From: an uncultured Clostridia bacterium
GTDB lineage: Bacteria > Bacillota > Clostridia > TANB77 > CAG-508
DNA: 28,538 nucleotides
Reading direction: 5' to 3'
Assembly: GCA_934168355.1 (NCBI GenBank)
Contig: CAKPNI010000019.1
Span: forward strand, 1-28,538
This document shows, piece after piece, positions 14,968 to 23,647 of the stretch. Both the position numbers and the translations under genes were made by a program. Positions within the stretch are counted from its first letter, which is position 1, and the number at the start of each line of letters is the position of its first letter. Below the pieces are notes generated by a model that saw only the letters and a list, made by a program, of their open reading frames with translations, was not told the origin of the DNA and ran no database searches.

Positions 14968-16212
14968 ATGGAAATAAAAAGAGATTATTATTTAAAAGAG
15001 CTTATAAACAGATTAGACAATGGATTAATAAAAATAATAACTGGAATTAGAAGATGTGGAAAATCATATTTATTAAATACAATTTTTAAAAACTATCTTT
15101 TGGAAGAAGGTACAGACGAGAAACACATTATACAACTAAGTTTAGATGAAAGAACAAATTTTAAATATTTAGACCCAGACGAGCTAGACCAGTATATAAG
15201 AAGTCTAATTACAGATGAAAAAAAATACTATATTTTATTAGATGAAATTCAAGAAGTAAAAGAATTCGAGTCTGTTTTAATAGGATTTATGCATATAAAT
15301 AATGTTGAAATATATGTAACAGGAAGTAATTCAAAATTTCTATCATCTGATATAATAACAGAATTTAGAGGTAGAGGAGACGAAATAAGAGTATATCCAT
15401 TATCATTTGCAGAATTCTATTCAGTATATGAAGGTTCAGAAGAAAAGGCTTTAAGTGAGTACTATACTTATGGAGGGCTTCCTTTAACAATAATGGCAAA
15501 AACGGATAATGCTAAAATAAATTACCTAAAAACACAAAAAGACAATGTATATATTAATGATATAATAGATAGAAATAATGTACAAAATAAAGAAGAGCTA
15601 GAAATGTTAGTACAAATAGTGGCATCAGACATTGGTTCTCTTACAAATCCACTAAAATTATCAAATAACTTTAAAGAAAGAGATAGAATGTCGACAATGA
15701 CAGACAAAACAATATACAACTATTTAGGATATTTACAAGATGCATTTATAATAGAAAAAGCAAGAAGATTTGATGTAAGGGGAAAAAGATTTATAGAAAC
15801 ACCTCAGAAATACTATTTTACAGACATTGGAATAAGAAACTCGTTTTTAGATTTTAGGCAAAGTGAAGAAATATCTCATACTATGGAAAATGTAATTTAT
15901 ATAGAATTAAAAAAACGTGGATACAATGTTGATGTAGGCTCTGTTGAAATACGAGAAGGAAATACAAAAAAACAATTAGAGATTGACTTTGTGGCAAATA
16001 AAGGAAACAATAAAATTTACATTCAATCAGCACTTGAAATGAAAACAAAAGAAAAGGTAGAACAAGAACAAAAATCTTTGATAAATGTAAATGATTTTTT
16101 CAAAAAAATAATAATAGTTGGCGATAATATAAAAAGGTCAAGATATGAAAATGGAATTATAATAATGAGTATATATGATTTTCTTTTAGATGAAGACAGT
16201 TTGAATTATTAA
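14968..16212 (+). CDS. AAA_14/DUF4143-type ATPase
   Basis: A 414-residue P-loop ATPase. Walker A is GIRRCGKSYLL (residues 26-36, Lys32) and Walker B is YYILLDEIQEV. The sensor-like stretch YVTGSNSKFLSSDIITEFRG and the FAEFYSVYEG block are typical of the AAA_14 family. The C-terminal half has the DUF4143 features: a winged-helix part, AFIIEKARRFDVRGKRFI, YYFTDIGIRN and a PD-(D/E)XK-like end (EIDFVANKG). These proteins are common, often lineage-expanded, and of unknown role. ATG 14968 follows ATGGAGGT; upstream in-frame starts lie in the operator repeat. Its own promoter and flanking repeats suggest separate, tight control. Confidence 0.85.
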   Translation: MEIKRDYYLKELINRLDNGLIKIITGIRRCGKSYLLNTIFKNYLLEEGTDEKHIIQLSLDERTNFKYLDPDELDQYIRSLITDEKKYYILLDEIQEVKEFESVLIGFMHINNVEIYVTGSNSKFLSSDIITEFRGRGDEIRVYPLSFAEFYSVYEGSEEKALSEYYTYGGLPLTIMAKTDNAKINYLKTQKDNVYINDIIDRNNVQNKEELEMLVQIVASDIGSLTNPLKLSNNFKERDRMSTMTDKTIYNYLGYLQDAFIIEKARRFDVRGKRFIETPQKYYFTDIGIRNSFLDFRQSEEISHTMENVIYIELKKRGYNVDVGSVEIREGNTKKQLEIDFVANKGNNKIYIQSALEMKTKEKVEQEQKSLINVNDFFKKIIIVGDNIKRSRYENGIIIMSIYDFLLDEDSLNY

Positions 16213-16227
16213 AATAAATGATTGGAG

Positions 16228-16260
16228 GCGGTTATAATATTTATAACTGCTTCATTTTTT
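16228..16260 (+). terminator. terminator of the AAA_14-type gene
   Basis: Stem 16228-16237 with 16241-16250 (10 bp, one G-U), followed by TTCATTTTTT. Confidence 0.75.
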
Positions 16261-16274
16261 GAGGTGAATACAAT

Positions 16275-16303
16275 TTGACAAATCCCTCAAAATGCGGTAA
16301 AAT
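16275..16303 (+). promoter_or_regulatory. gdpP promoter
   Basis: TTGACA (16275-16280), 17-nt spacer, TAAAAT (16298-16303). An 8-bp inverted repeat, TTTTGAGG (16257-16264) with CCTCAAAA (16285-16292), brackets the -35 box and could be a regulator site. Confidence 0.85.
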
Positions 16304-16334
16304 ATAGCTATTCGAAAATAAAGGAGAAAGAAAC

Positions 16335-18353
16335 TTGCAAAGTAGTAATAGAAAATTATTTGATAGTTTAGTATCAAGAACGAAAATATATTTAGTAATA
16401 ATATTTATTTTATTAATAGCAATATGTATACAAAAACCAAAATTCATAATACCATCAATAATACTATTTATAGCAATTTTAGGATACACATATTTTGCAA
16501 ACAACAAGAGAAAAAGCGAAATATCTCAGCATTTACAAGACTTAACACTAAATGTAAATTCAGCTGCCAAAAACAGTTTAATATATTCGCCAATCCCGCT
16601 AATTATAGTAGAAACAGATGGAAACATAATTTGGAGAAGTACAAAATTTGTATCTGAATTTGCAAATATAGATATAAACAACTATATAAGTGAATTACTG
16701 GACAATATAAACACAGAAATAAATGCAAGAGAAGACAAAAAGGACAAATCAATAGTAAGAAGTTTAAAAATAGAAAATAAAACCTACAAAATACTTGGAG
16801 AATTTGTAAAATCAGGAAATCATGAAAGAAGAAAAGAAAACAAATACATGATGATATTATATTTTCTTGATGAAACAGACAACCTAAAACTTCAAAAAGA
16901 ATACAATGACTCAAAAAGTTGTGTAGGAATAATAATGATAGACAACTATGAAGAAACAATGCAAGCAATTGATATGGATATAAGACCGGGAATAATTGCA
17001 GAAATAGAAAAAGCAATATATGACTGGACAAGCGAGACAGAAGGAATAGTTGTAAAATCAGATAGAGATAGATTTGTATATTTATTTGAGCAAAAATATT
17101 TAGAAAAAATAAAAGAAAACAAATTTAATATACTTGATACCATAAAAGATATCAACATAAAAGGAAGAGCACAGCTTACTTTAAGTATAGCCATATCAAA
17201 TGAGGGAGAAACAGACAAAGAAAAATATCAATCAGCATTAAACACAATGGACGTTGTACTAGGACGTGGTGGAGACCAAGCAGCAATTAGGCAAAATGGT
17301 AAATATCAATTCTTTGGTGGAAGAGTAGAAGAAGTAGAAAAAAGAACCAAAGTAAAAGCAAGAATTGTAGCACATGCTTTAGAAGAATTAATCCAAGAAA
17401 ATGACCAAGTAATGATAATGGGGCATGTAAATGCCGATATAGATGCGTTTGGTTCAGCAATAGGAGTATATAGGTTGGCAACTAATCTTGGTAAACCTTC
17501 ATATATTATTGCAAATACAAATACTATGGCACTAGGAAATGTAAAAAAGAGCTTAGATGAAGATGAAGAGTATAAAGATGTTATAATAAATAAAGAGGTA
17601 GCAGAAGAAAAAATAACACCCAAAACCTTATTAATAGTAGTGGACACACATAAAACAAGCCATGTTGAAGCACCAGAATTATTGGAAAAAACAAATCAAG
17701 TAGCAATAATAGACCATCATAGAAGAAGTCCAGATTTTATTACAAAAAGTATACTTACATTCCATGAAGTATATGCATCTTCTGCTGCAGAGCTTGTAAC
17801 AGAGTTATTGCAATATACGCAAGTTACAACCAAATTAAAGAAAATAGAAGCAGAAGTATTATATGCAGGGATCATGATGGATACAAAAAACTTCACATTT
17901 AAAACAGGAGTGCGTACATTTGAAGCAGCAGCATATTTAAGAAAATGCGGAGTAGATATAATTCGTGTAAAAAAATGGTTCCAAAGCGATTTGGAAACAT
18001 ATAAAAAAATTACAGAAATTATTAAAACAACAGAAGTAATTAATGATTCAATAGGAATTGCAACATATAATGAAAATGATAAAGAAGCAAATATAATTTG
18101 TGCAAAATCAGCTGACCAACTTTTAGCAATAGGAAATATTACTGCATCATTTGTTCTAGGAAATGATGGGGAAAAAATCACTATTAGTGGACGTTCTATT
18201 GGAGATATAAATGTCCAAGTTATCCTTGAAAAAATGGGTGGCGGAGGTCATATCACTTTGGCCGGAGCTCAGGTTGAGGGTAAGAGTATGGATGAAGTTA
18301 AGGAAGAACTTAAGGTAAGAATTGGTGAGTATTTTGAAGAAAATGAAAATTAA
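16335..18353 (+). CDS. gdpP: cyclic-di-AMP phosphodiesterase GdpP
   Basis: Membrane-bound DHH/DHHA1 phosphodiesterase that hydrolyses c-di-AMP. The 672-residue product has two N-terminal membrane helices (residues 15-55), a PAS-like domain (about 70-170, SPIPLIIVETDGNIIW), a degenerate GGDEF domain (about 190-325, LGRGGDQAAIRQNGKYQFFG), then DHH motifs MGHVNADIDAFGSAIG, LIVVDTHKTSH, AIIDHHRR and GIMMDTKNF. The DHHA1 end GGGGHITLAGAQ closes it. The start is a TTG at 16335, 8 nt after AAGGAG (16321-16326); no ATG fits. In Firmicutes gdpP often precedes rplI and dnaB, as here, but a small two-gene module is inserted after it. Confidence 0.94.
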   Translation: MQSSNRKLFDSLVSRTKIYLVIIFILLIAICIQKPKFIIPSIILFIAILGYTYFANNKRKSEISQHLQDLTLNVNSAAKNSLIYSPIPLIIVETDGNIIWRSTKFVSEFANIDINNYISELLDNINTEINAREDKKDKSIVRSLKIENKTYKILGEFVKSGNHERRKENKYMMILYFLDETDNLKLQKEYNDSKSCVGIIMIDNYEETMQAIDMDIRPGIIAEIEKAIYDWTSETEGIVVKSDRDRFVYLFEQKYLEKIKENKFNILDTIKDINIKGRAQLTLSIAISNEGETDKEKYQSALNTMDVVLGRGGDQAAIRQNGKYQFFGGRVEEVEKRTKVKARIVAHALEELIQENDQVMIMGHVNADIDAFGSAIGVYRLATNLGKPSYIIANTNTMALGNVKKSLDEDEEYKDVIINKEVAEEKITPKTLLIVVDTHKTSHVEAPELLEKTNQVAIIDHHRRSPDFITKSILTFHEVYASSAAELVTELLQYTQVTTKLKKIEAEVLYAGIMMDTKNFTFKTGVRTFEAAAYLRKCGVDIIRVKKWFQSDLETYKKITEIIKTTEVINDSIGIATYNENDKEANIICAKSADQLLAIGNITASFVLGNDGEKITISGRSIGDINVQVILEKMGGGGHITLAGAQVEGKSMDEVKEELKVRIGEYFEENEN

Positions 18354-18385
18354 GGTAATTATGGTGAAACATAATTGCCTTTTTT
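18354..18385 (+). terminator. gdpP terminator
   Basis: Stem 18354-18363 with 18370-18379 (10 bp, one G-U wobble), 6-nt loop, then six T. It begins directly at the gdpP stop. Confidence 0.85.
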
Positions 18386-18399
18386 GAATTTTTTGTGAT

Positions 18400-18428
18400 T
18401 TGTATAGAAATTTTTATAAAAGTATGAT
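18400..18428 (+). promoter_or_regulatory. promoter of the DUF4258/YgiT-type pair
   Basis: TTGTAT (18400-18405), 17-nt spacer, TATGAT (18423-18428), 31 nt before the ATG at 18460. Confidence 0.7.
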
Positions 18429-18459
18429 AATATATATCGAGCAAGAACAAGGAGGACAT

Positions 18460-18597
18460 ATGAAAACTTTAAATATAAAAAATGATGTAATACATGTAGT
18501 ATGTGGAGCTAATGAGGAAGAACTTTGGATAATAACGGCATATTATCCAGACGATATAAAATGGAAATCAGATTTTAAAACAAGAAGGGAGAATTAA
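18460..18597 (+). CDS. shortened DUF4258-type protein
   Basis: A 45-residue product whose second half (VIHVVCGANEEELWIITAYY followed by PDDIKWKSDFKTRRE) matches the C-terminal end of DUF4258 proteins. Full members are about 75-100 residues and carry an N-terminal helix region with the 'R-x-I-x-x-x-D' type block, which is missing here. A strong ribosome binding site (AGGAGG) and a promoter directly upstream show that it is probably expressed in this short form. DUF4258 genes are commonly followed by a YgiT-type zinc-finger gene, as here, an arrangement like a toxin-antitoxin pair. The short protein may be an inactivated toxin; this is inference. Confidence 0.65.
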   Translation: MKTLNIKNDVIHVVCGANEEELWIITAYYPDDIKWKSDFKTRREN

Positions 18598-18598
18598 G

Positions 18599-18829
18599 AT
18601 GAATTGTTTTATGTGTAAAGGAGATTTAGAAGATAGAAAAACAACATTTATGGTTGAATTAGATAATTGTATTATCATTATAAAAAATGTTCCATCACAA
18701 GTATGCAAACAATGTGGTGAGGTAACTTATAGTAATGAAGTAGCCAAACAACTAGAAAAATTGGTAAATTCTGTAAGAAATGCAATTACAGAAATTACTG
18801 TAATAAATTATACTGAAAAGGTTGCATAA
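18599..18829 (+). CDS. YgiT-type zinc-finger protein (MqsA-like N-terminus)
   Basis: A 76-residue protein with two Cys pairs, CFMCKGDLE at the start and QVCKQCGEVTYSNEVA in the middle. This is the zinc-binding domain of MqsA/YgiT-type antitoxins. The final helix (about 50-66) is followed by a short strand, and no helix-turn-helix domain is attached. It starts 1 nt after the upstream DUF4258-type gene, so the two are coupled. The predicted role is partner or antitoxin of that protein. rplI follows 16 nt after its stop, so the module sits directly against the ribosomal gene and may cotranscribe it. Confidence 0.82.
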   Translation: MNCFMCKGDLEDRKTTFMVELDNCIIIIKNVPSQVCKQCGEVTYSNEVAKQLEKLVNSVRNAITEITVINYTEKVA

Positions 18830-18845
18830 CAGGGAGGTAAACAAA

Positions 18846-19292
18846 ATGAAAGTAATATTAAAAGAAAACATAAAATCAATAGGAAAAAAAGACGAGATAA
18901 TAAACGTTTCAGATGGATATGCAAGAAACTATTTATTTGCTAAAAATCTAGCGGTAGAAGCAACAAATAGTAACTTAGCAAAACTAAAATCAAAAAAAGA
19001 ATCAGAGCAATATAAAAAAGATGTAGAAAAAGAAGAAGCTAAAAAACAAGCTGACAAAATGTCAAAAATAAGACTAAAATTCAAAGTAAAAGCAGGAGAA
19101 AATGGAAAAGTTTTTGGCGGAGTATCAAGCAAAGAAATTGCAGAAAAGCTTGAGAAAGAATATAAAATCAAAGTTGACAAGAAGAAAATAGAATTGAAAG
19201 ATGCGATAAAATTACTTGGTACTACTAATGTTCAAATAAAATTGTATGAGGGTGTAGTAGGAACAGTTAAGGTAGATGTTATTGGGGAGTAA
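18846..19292 (+). CDS. rplI: 50S ribosomal protein bL9
   Basis: bL9 of the large subunit, 148 residues, the normal length. The N-terminal domain MKVILKENIKSIGKKDEIIN and VSDGYARNYLFAKNLAVEAT is diagnostic; a long charged connecting helix (about 42-75) leads to the C-terminal domain (GENGKVFGGVSSKEIAEKLE). ATG 18846 follows GGAGG (18833-18837). The stop is immediately followed by the palindrome at 19295-19349, then dnaB, the standard rplI-dnaB order. Confidence 0.96.
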   Translation: MKVILKENIKSIGKKDEIINVSDGYARNYLFAKNLAVEATNSNLAKLKSKKESEQYKKDVEKEEAKKQADKMSKIRLKFKVKAGENGKVFGGVSSKEIAEKLEKEYKIKVDKKKIELKDAIKLLGTTNVQIKLYEGVVGTVKVDVIGE

Positions 19293-19294
19293 TT

Positions 19295-19349
19295 TTTTTG
19301 AAATGGGGACGGTTCCTTTTTCAAAAAAGAACCGTCCCCATTTCAAAAA
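19295..19349. repeat. REP-like palindrome between rplI and dnaB
   Basis: Perfect 21-bp inverted repeat, 19295-19315 with 19329-19349, core GGGGACGGTTC, with an inner T5/A5 pairing across one mismatch, so that the whole folds into one hairpin. It starts 2 nt after the rplI stop and ends next to the dnaB ribosome binding site. It might act as a partial terminator, but the form and the related element at 11464-11554 suggest a dispersed palindromic repeat. Confidence 0.75.
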
Positions 19350-19365
19350 GAAAGGAAGCTAAAAG

Positions 19366-20703
19366 ATGGAATTAGGAAAAATACCACCACATGATATAGA
19401 AGCAGAGCAAGCAGTATTAGGAAGTATGCTAACAGATGATGAAGCAGTAATGGCAGCTGTTGAAAGGCTAAAAGCAGATTGCTTTTATAGGGAAGACAAC
19501 AGATTAATATTTGAAGCAATAGTAAACTTATATAATAGGTCTGAGCCAGTTGACTTAGTAACTGTAAATGACGAATTATCATCAATGGGGAACTTTGAAA
19601 AAGTTGGTGGATTCGAATATATAGCAACATTGCCAGATAAAGTTCCGACAACAGCAAATGTTCAGAAATATATAGACATTGTAGAAGAAAAGTCGACATT
19701 AAGAAAGCTTATAAAAACAGCAAATGAAATGATAGATTTAGGATATAATCAAACAGAAGATGTTGAAGATATAATGGCTAGTGCCGAAAAAAAGATTTTT
19801 GATTTAATCCAAAATAAGAACCAAAAAAGTTATACACCCATAAAAGATGTATTAATAGAAAGTTTTACAAAACTTGAAGAATTATATAACCAAAAATCGA
19901 AAATAACAGGTATTCCAACAGGATTTTACGACCTAGATGATAAAACTGCAGGTCTACATGGCTCAGACCTAATACTAGTTGCAGCACGTCCCGCAATGGG
20001 AAAAACAGCATTTGCGTTAAACATTGCGGCAAATGCAGCAATAAAAGCAAATACACCTGTTGCAGTATTTAGTTTAGAGATGTCAAAAGACCAATTAGTA
20101 AACAGAATTTTGTGTATAGAAGCGATGGTTGATAGTAATAAAATAATGACAGGTAAACTTGAAGAAGATGATTGGAGTAAACTTGCAAGTGTAGTAGGGC
20201 CAATTTCAGATTCTGGAATATTTATAGATGATACGCCCGGTATTTCTATAATGGAAATAAGAACAAAATGTAGAAAACTAAAAAATGAGCAACATATTGG
20301 ATTGATTGTAATAGACTATATTCAGCTTGTACAGGGAAGTAATAACAGAAAAAATGGAAGCCGTGAGCAGGAAATTGCGGAAATTAGTAGGTCTTTAAAA
20401 ATCCTTGCTAAAGAATTAGATGTACCAGTAATTGCACTTTCACAGCTATCAAGAGCTGTTGAACAAAGACCAGACCATAGACCAATGCTATCTGACCTTC
20501 GTGAATCTGGTTCAATAGAGCAAGATGCAGACATTGTTATGTTTTTATATAGAGATGATTATTACAATCCAGATACAGAAGACAAAAATATATCTGAAGT
20601 AATAATTGCAAAACATAGAGCAGGTTCAACAGGTACAGTAAAACTATTATGGATGGGAAATTATACAAAATTCGATAATCTTGCAAGAGGATATGATGAT
20701 TAA
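19366..20703 (+). CDS. dnaB: replicative DNA helicase DnaB
   Basis: Hexameric 5'-3' helicase of the replication fork. The 445-residue product has the N-terminal helical domain (PPHDIEAEQAVLGSMLTDDE), a linker helix (about 145-165), and the RecA-type motor: Walker A AARPAMGKTAFALNIA (Lys213), Walker B LIVIDYIQLV, VIALSQLSRAVEQRPDHRP, then DLRESGSIEQDADIVMFLYR and the closing KHRAGSTGTVKLLW. No intein or insertion. ATG 19366 follows AAAGGAAG right after the palindrome. Its last 8 nt overlap the tilS start. Confidence 0.96.
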   Translation: MELGKIPPHDIEAEQAVLGSMLTDDEAVMAAVERLKADCFYREDNRLIFEAIVNLYNRSEPVDLVTVNDELSSMGNFEKVGGFEYIATLPDKVPTTANVQKYIDIVEEKSTLRKLIKTANEMIDLGYNQTEDVEDIMASAEKKIFDLIQNKNQKSYTPIKDVLIESFTKLEELYNQKSKITGIPTGFYDLDDKTAGLHGSDLILVAARPAMGKTAFALNIAANAAIKANTPVAVFSLEMSKDQLVNRILCIEAMVDSNKIMTGKLEEDDWSKLASVVGPISDSGIFIDDTPGISIMEIRTKCRKLKNEQHIGLIVIDYIQLVQGSNNRKNGSREQEIAEISRSLKILAKELDVPVIALSQLSRAVEQRPDHRPMLSDLRESGSIEQDADIVMFLYRDDYYNPDTEDKNISEVIIAKHRAGSTGTVKLLWMGNYTKFDNLARGYDD

Positions 20704-21691
20704 TATGTTAAAAGAGGAAGTTTTAAATACAATAAAAAAATATGATTTAATAAAAGAAAATGACAAAATAATATGTGGAATTTCTGGTGGCCCAGATTCG
20801 ATTTGTATGCTAGATATTTTGAAAGATTTAAAAAATGAACTAAAATTTGAAATAATAGTTTGTCATATAAATCATTTAATAAGGGAAGAAGCAATAGATG
20901 ATGAAAAATATGTTGTAAATTATTGCGAAAAAAACGGTATCAAATATTATACAAAAAGAATAGATGTAAAAAATTATGCAAATAATAATAAACAAGGCAC
21001 TGAAGAAGCCGGAAGAACAGTAAGATATGAATTCTTTGAGGAAATTTTGCGTAAAGAAAAGGCAAATAAAATTGCAATTGCACATAATAAAAATGACAAA
21101 ATTGAAACAATAATAATGAACATGCTTAGGGGCGCAGGAGTTTCAGGATTAAAGGGAATAGAACCTAAAAGAGAAAACAAATATATAAGACCTTTGATAG
21201 AAACTGAAAGAAGCAAAATTGAGGAGTATTGCGAAAAAAATAATTTGCAACCAAGAATTGATAAAACAAATTTCATAAATGATTGCACAAGAAATAAAGT
21301 ACGAAATATAGTTATTCCGTATATAAAGAAAGAATTTAACCCAAACATTATAAATACAGTAGATAGATTATCTTCTATTATAGATGAAGAGGATAAATAC
21401 TTAGAAAAAATAACAATAGAAGTATTCAATAGGTTAAAAATAAAAGAAGAAAAAGGATACTTAGTATTAAATTTAAAAGAATTTAATAAGCAAGACATAG
21501 TAATAAAGAAAAGACTAATATTATATGCTATAAATAAAACAATAGGAAATGTACAAAACATAGAAAAAGTGAATATAAATGACATAATAAAACTATGTGA
21601 AAAAAATATAGGAAACAAATACTTAATGCCAAACAAAAATATAAAGATTTTGGTTAATAAAAATCAAATTTTTTTCGAGGCCAAATTATAG
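20696..21691 (+). CDS. tilS: tRNA(Ile)-lysidine synthetase TilS
   Basis: ATP-dependent enzyme placing lysidine on C34 of tRNA-Ile(CAU), needed to read AUA codons, which are plentiful in this genome. The PP-loop ISGGPDSICMLDIL lies at residues 29-42, followed by VCHINHLIREEA, a RTVRYEFFEEIL block, AHNKNDKIETIIMNMLRGAG and CTRNKVRNIVIPYIKKEFNP. At 331 residues it is shorter than many TilS proteins (about 430-460), with a reduced C-terminal domain ending IKILVNKNQIFF. Several in-frame starts exist; ATG 20696, 5 nt after GAGG and inside the dnaB end, is the best supported. hpt, often next to tilS, is absent before ftsH. Confidence 0.9.
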   Translation: MINMLKEEVLNTIKKYDLIKENDKIICGISGGPDSICMLDILKDLKNELKFEIIVCHINHLIREEAIDDEKYVVNYCEKNGIKYYTKRIDVKNYANNNKQGTEEAGRTVRYEFFEEILRKEKANKIAIAHNKNDKIETIIMNMLRGAGVSGLKGIEPKRENKYIRPLIETERSKIEEYCEKNNLQPRIDKTNFINDCTRNKVRNIVIPYIKKEFNPNIINTVDRLSSIIDEEDKYLEKITIEVFNRLKIKEEKGYLVLNLKEFNKQDIVIKKRLILYAINKTIGNVQNIEKVNINDIIKLCEKNIGNKYLMPNKNIKILVNKNQIFFEAKL

Positions 21692-21740
21692 AAAGCCGTA
21701 GAATGATAAAAAATGGTGCAAAAAATAATACAAAAAACTA

Positions 21741-21769
21741 TTGCAAAATCAGAATTGTTATGGTATAGT
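21741..21769 (+). promoter_or_regulatory. ftsH promoter
   Basis: TTGCAA (21741-21746), 17-nt spacer, TATAGT (21764-21769), 25 nt before the GTG start. Confidence 0.7.
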
Positions 21770-21794
21770 TCAAGCGAAAAGGAGGAATTGAATA

Positions 21795-23603
21795 GTGAAA
21801 AATGGAATAAAATCTTTAGCTATATGGCTAATAATAGGTGTAATTCTAATAGTAGTTATTTCTTCAATAATGGAAAATAGCAACAATAAAATGACCTATT
21901 CAGAATTAATTGAAAATATAGAAGAGGGAAATGTATCAAGTGTTAAATTATCAGCAGGAGGAGAAAGTGCAAAAGTAACACTTAATGATAATAATAAAAC
22001 AATAAAACAAGTAAACATACCAAGTTTAGATAGTTTTGTAACATATGCAGAGCAATACATCAAAAATGGAAACTTGGCATTAGATGAGGAATCTGAATCA
22101 ATATGGATAACAATATTAAGTTTAATTACTCCATTCGGATTGCTTATAATATTCTTAATATTCTGGTTCTTTATGATGAATCCTGGAAACAACCAAGGTG
22201 GAAACAAAACAATGACATTCGGAAAAAGTAGAGCTAGAATGATAAACACAGCAGAGAAAAATAAAATCACATTTGATGATGTAGCAGGTGTTGATGAAGA
22301 AAAAGAAGAACTAGAAGAAATAGTAGAATTCTTAAAAAATCCTAAAAAATACACAGATATGGGAGCAAGAATTCCAAAAGGAGTACTTTTAGTTGGTCAG
22401 CCGGGAACTGGTAAAACATTACTTGCAAAAGCAGTTGCAGGAGAAGCAGGAGTACCATTTTTTATAATAAGTGGTTCAGACTTTGTTGAAATGTTTGTTG
22501 GTGTAGGAGCATCAAGAGTTAGAGACTTATTTGAACAAGCAAAAAGAAATGCACCATGTATAATATTCATAGACGAAATAGATGCAGTAGGACGTCAAAG
22601 AGGAGCAGGACTTGGTGGAGGACATGATGAAAGAGAACAAACATTAAACCAATTACTTGTTGAAATGGATGGATTTTCAGCAAACGAAGGAGTTATCGTT
22701 TTAGCTGCAACAAATAGACCAGACGTATTAGATAAAGCATTATTAAGAGCAGGAAGATTTGATAGACAAATAGTAGTAGGAGCACCAGATGTAAAAGCAA
22801 GAGAGCAAATACTAGAAGTTCACAGTAAAAAGAAAAGATTATCAGATGATGTTGATTTAAGAATTATAGCAAAAAATACATCAGGATTTGCAGGAGCAGA
22901 TTTGGAAAATGTATTAAATGAAGCTGCACTTCTAGCAGCAAGAAGAAACAAGACAGAAATAGGAATGCAAGAAATTGAAGATGCTATGGTTAAAGTAACT
23001 ATGGGACCTGAAAAGAAAACAAAAGTAAGAAGTGACCATGAAAAGAAATTGGTTGCATACCACGAAGCTGGTCACGCAGTTGTAAGTAAATTCTTACCAA
23101 CACAAGACCCAGTTCATGAAATATCAATAGTACCTAGAGGAATGGCTGGAGGTTATACAATGTATAGACCAACAGAAGATAAGTCTTTTATGTCTAAGAC
23201 TGCAATGGAAGAACAAATTATATCACTATTAGGTGGTAGAGTTGCAGAAGCCTTGATTCTAAATGATATATCAACAGGTGCAAGTAACGATATTGAAAGA
23301 GCATCTCAAATTGCAAGAAGTATGGTAACTGTTTATGGAATGAGTTCAAGACTTGGAGCTATTATGTATGGTCAAGGTCAAGGAGAAGTGTTCCTTGGAA
23401 GAGATTTAGCTCAAACTAAGAATTATTCTGAAGAGACAGCTGCTATTATTGATGAAGAGGTTAAGGCTATTATTGATAGAGCTTATAATACTGCTAAGGA
23501 AATTTTAGCTGCTAATATAGATAAACTTCACATTGTTGCAGGAATATTACTTGAAAAAGAAAAAATTGATGGAGAAGAATTTGACAGAGTATTCAATTCA
23601 TAA
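21795..23603 (+). CDS. ftsH: ATP-dependent zinc metalloprotease FtsH
   Basis: Membrane-anchored AAA+ protease for quality control of membrane and regulatory proteins. The 602-residue product has two membrane segments (residues 5-26 and about 106-128) around an extracytoplasmic domain, the AAA module with Walker A GQPGTGKT (201-208), Walker B IIFIDEIDAVGRQRG, second region of homology AATNRPDVLDKALLRAGRFD, and the zinc site HEAGH (423-427). The C-terminal helix follows. Start is GTG 21795, preceded by AAGGAGG. Immediately after the stop lies a strong terminator shared with the convergent XRE gene. Confidence 0.97.
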   Translation: MKNGIKSLAIWLIIGVILIVVISSIMENSNNKMTYSELIENIEEGNVSSVKLSAGGESAKVTLNDNNKTIKQVNIPSLDSFVTYAEQYIKNGNLALDEESESIWITILSLITPFGLLIIFLIFWFFMMNPGNNQGGNKTMTFGKSRARMINTAEKNKITFDDVAGVDEEKEELEEIVEFLKNPKKYTDMGARIPKGVLLVGQPGTGKTLLAKAVAGEAGVPFFIISGSDFVEMFVGVGASRVRDLFEQAKRNAPCIIFIDEIDAVGRQRGAGLGGGHDEREQTLNQLLVEMDGFSANEGVIVLAATNRPDVLDKALLRAGRFDRQIVVGAPDVKAREQILEVHSKKKRLSDDVDLRIIAKNTSGFAGADLENVLNEAALLAARRNKTEIGMQEIEDAMVKVTMGPEKKTKVRSDHEKKLVAYHEAGHAVVSKFLPTQDPVHEISIVPRGMAGGYTMYRPTEDKSFMSKTAMEEQIISLLGGRVAEALILNDISTGASNDIERASQIARSMVTVYGMSSRLGAIMYGQGQGEVFLGRDLAQTKNYSEETAAIIDEEVKAIIDRAYNTAKEILAANIDKLHIVAGILLEKEKIDGEEFDRVFNS

Positions 23604-23604
23604 T

Positions 23605-23647
23605 AAAAAAGATATATCAAAATTAATTTTTTGATATATCTTTTTTT
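23605..23647. terminator. bidirectional terminator of ftsH and the XRE gene
   Basis: 18-bp stem, 23605-23622 with 23629-23646, 6-nt loop, with an A run on the left and a T run on the right, so it can act on both strands. It overlaps the stop of the minus-strand gene. Confidence 0.88.

Noticed and set aside
16603..17031. 142-codon minus-strand frame inside gdpP
   Set aside because: Leu/Cys/Phe-rich shadow of the real gene in A-rich coding DNA; no start signals.
20974..21636. 220-codon minus-strand frame inside tilS
   Set aside because: Phe/Ser/Ile-rich antisense shadow; tilS motifs on the plus strand are unambiguous.
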